Part shown: piece after piece, positions 57,360 through 64,000 of the stretch | How positions within the stretch are numbered: the first letter of the stretch is position 1 | Layout of the letters: every line of letters starts with the position of its first letter | NCBI GenBank assembly: GCA_030141605.1 | Contig: JAQGDQ010000112.1 | Location: 502,501 to 566,500 of the forward strand | Source: Tubiluchus corallicola | Lineage: Eukaryota > Priapulida > Priapulimorpha > Priapulimorphida > Tubiluchidae | DNA length: 64,000 nucleotides | Direction: 5' to 3' | Program-made: the position numbers and the translations under genes | The notes under the pieces: generated by a model | What the model was told of the DNA's origin: nothing | Databases searched by the model: none | Seen by the model: the letters and a program-made list of their open reading frames with translations, nothing else

Positions 57360-60300
57360 TTCCTCGTCATCAATAAGCCTTTTCTGTTTCATTGTGCCAT
57401 ACTTTAATACCTGGCTCGATCATATCAGGTAAATCAATATGTAAATTTATTTTCATTGCACAAATATAATTAATTAAAAAGTTTCAAAAATGCTTATATT
57501 AATTTTAACTACACCAGGCATGGTAAAAGACATGCATCTTAAAATTACAAAAGCTAGTCAAAAATGTAAATCAGATCATTTGAGGTCTTTTAATAATAAG
57601 GTTTTTTATGCACTTTGGCACAGTACTAGCCAGAGTCCAACATTAAATAGTAATGCGATGATTGTGGCTGACCGGAGCCTGGCTCTTTATCAAGGACATC
57701 TTTTTAATGTCTCTAAGATGAACCACTGAACTGTCAGAGGTGCCTTAGCTGCATTTAGATGTATTTACATCTCCCTGAATAAGGTAAACAATCAATATGG
57801 TGAACGGAACTACCTGCCTCAGAGCGATTATCCAGTGTAGGCAGTCACGAGCCATTCGCACGAAACAGTTGCAAATATCATAGTTCATATCAGAAAGGCA
57901 TTGTTATCATGGATGGAGGAGCCTAGAGCTTTTTCTGCATCTTATATTTCATGTTTAAGCTGTGTCTTCTATGCTTGTGTCTTCTCTCTGTAATACATTT
58001 TGAAGATAACATTTTATACTTTAAATGCTGTATACGTAAATTAATGTTGTGGATTTTTTAGTGAAAAAGCTTTTTTATAAAATGCCTAGTCAAAATTTGT
58101 TTCAGAATTTAGTGTATATGTGGTTAGCTCCCATTTTGATAGTTAGTTTATTTTTAATGCACCCAACAATTTTCTGGTTTATTAAAACAGGACTTTTATT
58201 TAAAGTCAAACTGTTTTCTGACTGTTTTTCTTTTCTTAGACAAAATCAATTTTTGTTACCTTACTGCTGAACAAATCTGGCTAAATATTTAATTACATAC
58301 TCATGGCCATCATTATGGAACACTTTAAATCCTACTATTAAATCTGAGTACTGTATCACTTAAAAAAGTTTATCATAAGTCCAAGAAAGTTAACAATTAC
58401 AGTGGTGATTAAAGTTTTAATTAGCCTTGATTAAAACATAAAGAGATGTATCATTATCATATCTGCAGTGCTTGATTTCACCTCGGCAATTCTATTGTAT
58501 TTAATGCGGATCTAAACAAAGAGATATAGCGGTGCAGGATTTCATTAAACAGGAAATCTGCCTTTAGTATCTAACTAATTCTGTTACAATTTTATTTTCA
58601 GTTTTTGCTCTATCATAGTGGTCACTTGCAAACTCCTCCTTACTAACCCCTTTAAACCCTGCTTAACTTGTTCTATACTGATTTACTGTGTTTTGTTTTC
58701 TTCGTAATCTTTTCATTTTTTACTGCCTTAATCACTCTAATAAGTTCTGCTTTCAGAATGATTTTGCGACACAATGGCATGTTGAGAACAAGATTTAAAA
58801 TTACAGTTAAGTATTGTAGACAAATAGTTTAAAATTTTCAATGTCTGGCAACAATCTTGTTCAAATGTGTATTTATTATGGTGTAATAATGTTCAATGTA
58901 TTGTGTCGTAGTAAAAATTTTATAAACTTGAACTTGACTTAGTGAGATTTATCACGATTTACCTTGCTTAGTTTTTCTTTCACTCACTCTTACAAAATTC
59001 TCAGAGTTTAAACTGGATTTCTGGATCAGATATCAGCATTACTGGTTTCCCTACAGACGGTACTCCTGATTTACTTGGCTGTTTATTGTCGTAAAACTGA
59101 TTCGCTCTGTCTTTCCACCAAGCTGCTCTCCTGACAGTCAACATATATATTGATCTGCACTAGAGCAAGCGGGCATTATTATACTGAGTACCATTCCCAC
59201 ACTAGTCCGAATTTTACTGGCCAGGCTGGGAAGCCATTCAGTGGCTTCATTTCAGCAGTGGCTGCAGGAGTGAACATTTCTCTTGTGGTGGATGCATTGA
59301 TGGAGTGTTTGGTGTTCTTGGAATTAGCATGGATTCTTTGTTAAATGTTTCGCGTTGTCATAATTGATTTATTGAATCAGTGGATATGTGAGTCAGAAAC
59401 TCTGTTTACTCAAATTCTGTTAGTATCTGTCTGTCATATGTGTAAGTTTGATTAATATTATTGTGTTTGAATATTTGTAAACAAAAGTATTATGTAATGT
59501 AGTAATTGCAAGTACAGAAGTTCGTTATTTGCAGTTTAGAGTGTTTTTTATTTATCGTCTCTTTGCTCTGCTCCCATACTCTAGGTAGGTTCCTAATAAT
59601 GTTGTTTGCTAATGCAAATTTGGAAATTTCACTTTTTGGTATTTTTTCAACTCGTAATATGTTACTTGCTGGAATAAGAATGGCTGAAAAGTCCCAAAAC
59701 TAAAAAAGCAAAGAGAAAGAAAGAAAAAATACCACATCTCATGTTACCATTGTAGTTTTTCTTCAGCTGAACATGGAAAGACAAAAATGTGTCTTTTTGT
59801 TCACATGAAGAACTGCTGTGGCAGTTTGAAAATCTGTGCCCTTTCTTTTTCTTTGTCTTTTATTTGTTGGATTTTTTTTATTTATTACTACTGTTCTTGT
59901 CATTACTTATTATGTCACTCTTAATCTGTTTTTTATGATACCTGCTTTGCTTTGCTAATTAGTTCTTACTTGTACAACCCAGCCAAATGATCTTGTGCCA
60001 TTTTAGTGGTCGTCATTTTCGTTAAGTACGTACCTCATAACTCATGTTTTTTATTTCTTTCTGCCATCAAAAATGTTGTTCTTTTGCTTAACTCAGTCTT
60101 GGCTGCTAATTGGACTTACATTTTCACTCTTGGCCATACTCCTGTCAACTTATGAAGACAAATCTCAACTTATGCAGACAAATCTCGTTTGAACCTTCAC
60201 TAAACCTCTGCAGGAGGATCTGTCGAATCAATTATTTCAACTTTCAAAAGAAACTGAGTGGGAAATTTTTTGTATGATAATCTGCCTAGCGTGTAATTTT

Positions 60301-62860
60301 GAATTTCGAAGCCTTTTAAGTTGCGTAAGTGAATAGTGGGTGTTTAGATGCAGCTGTTGAATGAAGGCACTCGGTGAGTGACAAAGTTTAAGTTTAATTA
60401 TTTTTGTATAGCGTAAAATCCGTATAAATGAGTACTTGAATGCTATAAAGAAAAATATATAAAGGTAATACTAAAATCGTGAATTAAGACAGCTAAATGA
60501 TACAATATTTCACAAAAAATTAGTAAAATTAAAATAAAAATATAGAAAAAACTTATTCTATCACCAAATAATTTATGAAGCTGTTAAGAAAAAACAGCTC
60601 ACACTACACCAAATTGTATATTTTGAAGTGTAAGTAAAGCCATCTATTTCAGTCACAATAATAGGAATAAAATCCAGTTTGCTTATAGACCCTTGTACTT
60701 GCTTATAGAACCTTGTATTCACTTGTACACTTTTTAGAGTTTCAAGCTTCTAGAATGACATAGTTATAAGCTACAAGGCTTTAAATTAATTGCACAGAAC
60801 GCGAGCTTTATTACTTTGTATCCCTTTTTTGCACACCGTTTCCAAATCTTATTTCGTGTACTAAACATTGTTTTTACTAGTTGGTATGAATTTGGGAATA
60901 TGGGTATAAAATGGATAATATTTGGAAACATAAACTGTAAAGTCTTCATTTTGTCATTGCTTGATCATTTATAACTTTTCTAATTAGCTTATCATTGCTT
61001 AAATTTTAGAAAATCTTTTTTGATTGTAAAATATAGATGTATGAATAGTGTGCCTATATCCTCAATGTTTTCATATTTAACCTTAACTTCAAATCTAAAA
61101 TGACAGATTCCAAATGAACAACAACTGAACTGTCAGTACATTAAGCTACTTATTACCAGTTATTAATGCATTTGATGTCTTGACAGCTCAATGTTCATTA
61201 ATGGCATGGTCAAAGTTTACTCTTATAACAATCTTCACTGGCCACAGCAGGTCATCAAACAAGCATCTATTGTGATTCTGCTAATTGACCATCACCACCT
61301 GCTTGTCTAAACTGACATGAATGAAGAGCCAAACGATGACATGTCAAGTTACCATGGATACAGTAGTTATATTGGCTGTAATAAAATTTGCTTAGAAGAG
61401 CTAAGGAAGGGGAGAAGAGTGGGAAGATGGGAGAAGACGAGATTAGTTGAGGGATGTGCGTGCGTGTGTGTGTGTGTGACAGAGGAAGTTGATAGGAGGG
61501 AGGGCCGAATCAAAGTTTTCCCCATACTGTGATGTTTGCGCTCCTATTTTCTCTGTAGTACATTGAAAATGGTGTATCTGTTGAATTAGGTAATATCACT
61601 TTACAGGCTTTATGTTGAACAAAGTTTGGTGCTGAAATCAGTTCAGAGGTTGTAATCATGTACTATTTAATGGGTCCTTTATGCTGCATTATTATAAGTT
61701 CTAATATTAACTTTAATACTGATAGCAGCTATTAGCTTAGGAGGTTCTGCAAGCTCATCTGACTTTATAATGCATGTACCATGAATCTATAGATAACCTT
61801 CTTGTACCTAAGGAAATGTTTGGTAAAGATTCAAATTCTGTGCTGCAGTTTGACAGTTTGGAATTTATGTAGTCATAATCTGATTTTTGTTCTGTTGCAT
61901 ATTTTGCCTTGCTGATATATTTACATCACAATGGACAGCATTGTACTTGAAAGATATCAAATTGCTCTGCAGCGCATAATCACAATTAGCTTTAAGAGTG
62001 TTCCTGTATTTATATAACAGTCCCCTTTTTGCCCAGTGTGGTGTATCATTGATTACTACTCCCACTGATTGGTTGCAGTGTACTGGACTTACTCTCCCCT
62101 TTACTTTCATCAGTCCCTATTATTTACGTGTATGTACCATCATTCTTCCAAATGTCTGGATGTGGTTATTGTATTTTTGTGGTCCAAAGGAGAAAAATAA
62201 ATTTTAACTCAGTTTACTTCAAAAAGCATGTGCATTGCTCTACAGCACATCTGTCTTTGTTGTTAATTTATTACCCACGTATCGTGTTTAACTTGGAATA
62301 CTAGTCTACAATAGTGTTTCTAATTCTGTTTATGAGGATTTGAGTTAGAATGATTTGTGATGCTGTATTTTATGTTGTTCTTCCACATTTTCTGTTCTTA
62401 AGTGTTGTAGTCGACTAATCCATGTGTGGGATACTCTGCCATTAAGTAACCAGTTACTTAGTTACGGCAACTGCTATCTGCCTTTTTCGAGAAAATTAGA
62501 ACTTCGCAATTTAAAGACAGTTACCATTTTCTTGCAGCGAAACATGTGCTGTGTGTATTAAATTCGTCAGTCCAATAATCAGAAAAATTTTCACATTTTA
62601 TATTTTCTCATTTATATTATCCACGCAGTTATTAGAGTAGAAATGCAATATATAAAGTTGAACGATGTGGTGACGTGTGTCTGACATGGATGAATATAAT
62701 TTCACGACTTCATTGAATAGATAGTTGGAAGTTTTCCAGTGGTTGCTGTTCTAATAAGATATTTCAAAAAGTGGAGGAAGTTAGGAAAAAAGAGACAGCC
62801 GGATGGAAGTTCATGATCAACATATTATTAGGTGGAACAGATTAAGGCATATGTGCTAAG
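57360..62860. other. Unassigned stretch
   Basis: I see no gene that I can support. Several 60-80 codon frames (for example 57490-57729 and 59150-59344) lack recognisable motifs. Short direct repeats occur at 60150-60187 (CAACTTATGNAGACAAATCT twice) and 60678-60720. Confidence 0.35.
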
Positions 62861-62864
62861 TGCA

Positions 62865-62995
62865 TCCTAGATGTACGTTCAAGACATTTTTCGTGTACAT
62901 CTTTCACTCAAAGGCAAATCTGTTTACACGGTGCATTTTGTTTGTACGTCCTAGACATGGCAGCTCATTCTAGGCAGCCATGGGCTCCACACTTG
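62865..62995 (+). repeat. Interspersed repeat, copy 2 (partner at 7090-7260)
   Basis: It aligns with the minus strand at 7090-7260 (blocks ATCCTAGA, CAAGAC, TTTTTCG, AAATCTGT, TTTGTTTGTACGTCCTAGAC, GCCATGGGCTCCACAC). The element class is unknown. Confidence 0.5.
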
Positions 62996-63338
62996 AAGGA
63001 CACAAAAAATATTTTATATATATATATATATTTTTTGTACTCCTTGAAAGGTCACACAAGAAATTGAATTTCTTCAACTAATAAGAGGAAACCAGCTTCT
63101 GGTGCAGAACATTTATCTTTGACCCTTCAGTTCTTCATGCAGATGAAAGCACTCTATCTTGATTTGATTAAATCTTTTGATGAAAGTCATGATTAAAAAT
63201 AATAGAAAATAATTTTTTATTTTTTATAATAAAATAATAAATGCACTTTTCGTATGTTTATTGTTACTTTTATGGTGTTGCTACCTACTGGTATTTTGTC
63301 AAATTTAGATTTCTTTTACTTTTTCTGTATCGGTTCAA

Positions 63339-63700
63339 TAGGGATGAGCATTATTCTCTATTAGAAAGCAAATTCACATTGAATTTTTGACTTTCAAACT
63401 CGAATCAAATGCAATTTCAAATCGAATGGGAATTCCGTTTTAAAGATTTTCGAATTTATAAATTTTCGAATCAATATTACAAAGCATCTGACAAAGATCA
63501 TGCATATGGCTTGATCTTGTTCTGCAGTAAAACACTAGCAATTTGTTTAAAAATTTGCTGATTGTATGTTGTTTCAATGTTTTATGATAAAGAACATACA
63601 TAGCTAAAGGTAATTAATTATTTGAATCCATAATTTTCAATTCAATTTACCATTAAAAAACTCGTTTGAATTGAACTCGAACACTCGATGCTCACTCCTA
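63339..63700. mobile_element. MITE related to 28690-29034
   Basis: The left end is TAGGGATGAGCATTATTC and the right end reversed is TAGGAGTGAGCATCGAGTG. The interior is rich in TTCGAAT/ATTCGAA words, as in the 28.7-kb copy. Flanks CGGTTCAA and CTGTTCGG match at only 5 of 8. Confidence 0.65.
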
Positions 63701-64000
63701 CTGTTCGGTGCCTTTGCCCAGTGTCTCTAATATTTCAGATAGAAGCGTACATGTGTATATACAATTTTACATACATGTACACATGTTTTTTGTGATGTGC
63801 ATTGTTTTTACAGAAAGACTGGCAAGTGCTTGCCTATTGAGTTACTAGTACATTAGGAACAAGTGCTTTATATTTTACAAAAAAAATCAAGGCAAAACTG
63901 TCTTGGCAAATTACATACTCTTTTACAAAATAGAAGTCACAGATTTCTAAATGATCATTTTTCTGATCATAAATTTGTATCACTAAAAAAGCATGATTTA

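Overview
The window looks like nuclear DNA of an invertebrate metazoan. It is AT-rich, its genes are split by GT-AG introns, non-LTR retrotransposon debris and short DNA transposons are frequent, and there is a short TTAGGG-like tract. I do not name the species. Nearly all real coding sequence is in short exons, which I found by joining splice sites in matching phase and recognising the protein family.

Four genes can be supported. (1) 3595-7562, minus: a secreted Gly/Tyr/Ser/Lys-rich structural protein, with a signal-peptide exon and one giant repeat exon. (2) 13666-15583, minus: ATP synthase coupling factor 6 (ATP5PF), three exons. (3) 22823-26950, minus: a secreted phosphatidylethanolamine-binding protein (PEBP), six exons in a phase-consistent model. 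(4) about 38105-49137, plus: LIN54/tesmin, the CXC-domain DNA-binding subunit of the MuvB/DREAM cell-cycle complex, about nine exons.

Between the genes: 1-3.5 kb has a broken adenain-like (Polinton-type) protease and a decayed reverse transcriptase. 8-13 kb is mostly unassigned, with one hAT-like element and a 246-bp duplication. 16.7-22.3 kb holds three hAT-like elements with target-site duplications, LINE pieces and a CA-repeat. 27-36.3 kb is a LINE graveyard that includes a 5'-truncated EN-RT element with only two stop codons. 49-64 kb has no gene I can support, but contains a transposon with perfect inverted repeats, a large foldback and several tandem duplications.

The most unusual feature is in LIN54. 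Its fifth exon ends in the first half of the CXC motif. The last 32 bases of that exon, together with the 5' splice site and the start of the intron, are amplified into 17 tandem copies, so 17 GTRAGT donor sites lie in a row directly after the real one. A second array, also carrying GTGAGT in each unit, straddles the LIN54 stop codon, and a third minisatellite lies in another intron. A second notable signal is a hairpin at the 3' ends of several LINE copies whose stems change in a compensatory way between copies.

The genes do not form a functional cluster: they are ordinary eukaryotic neighbours (mitochondrial ATP synthase, secreted lipid-binding-type protein, extracellular matrix-type protein, cell-cycle regulator).
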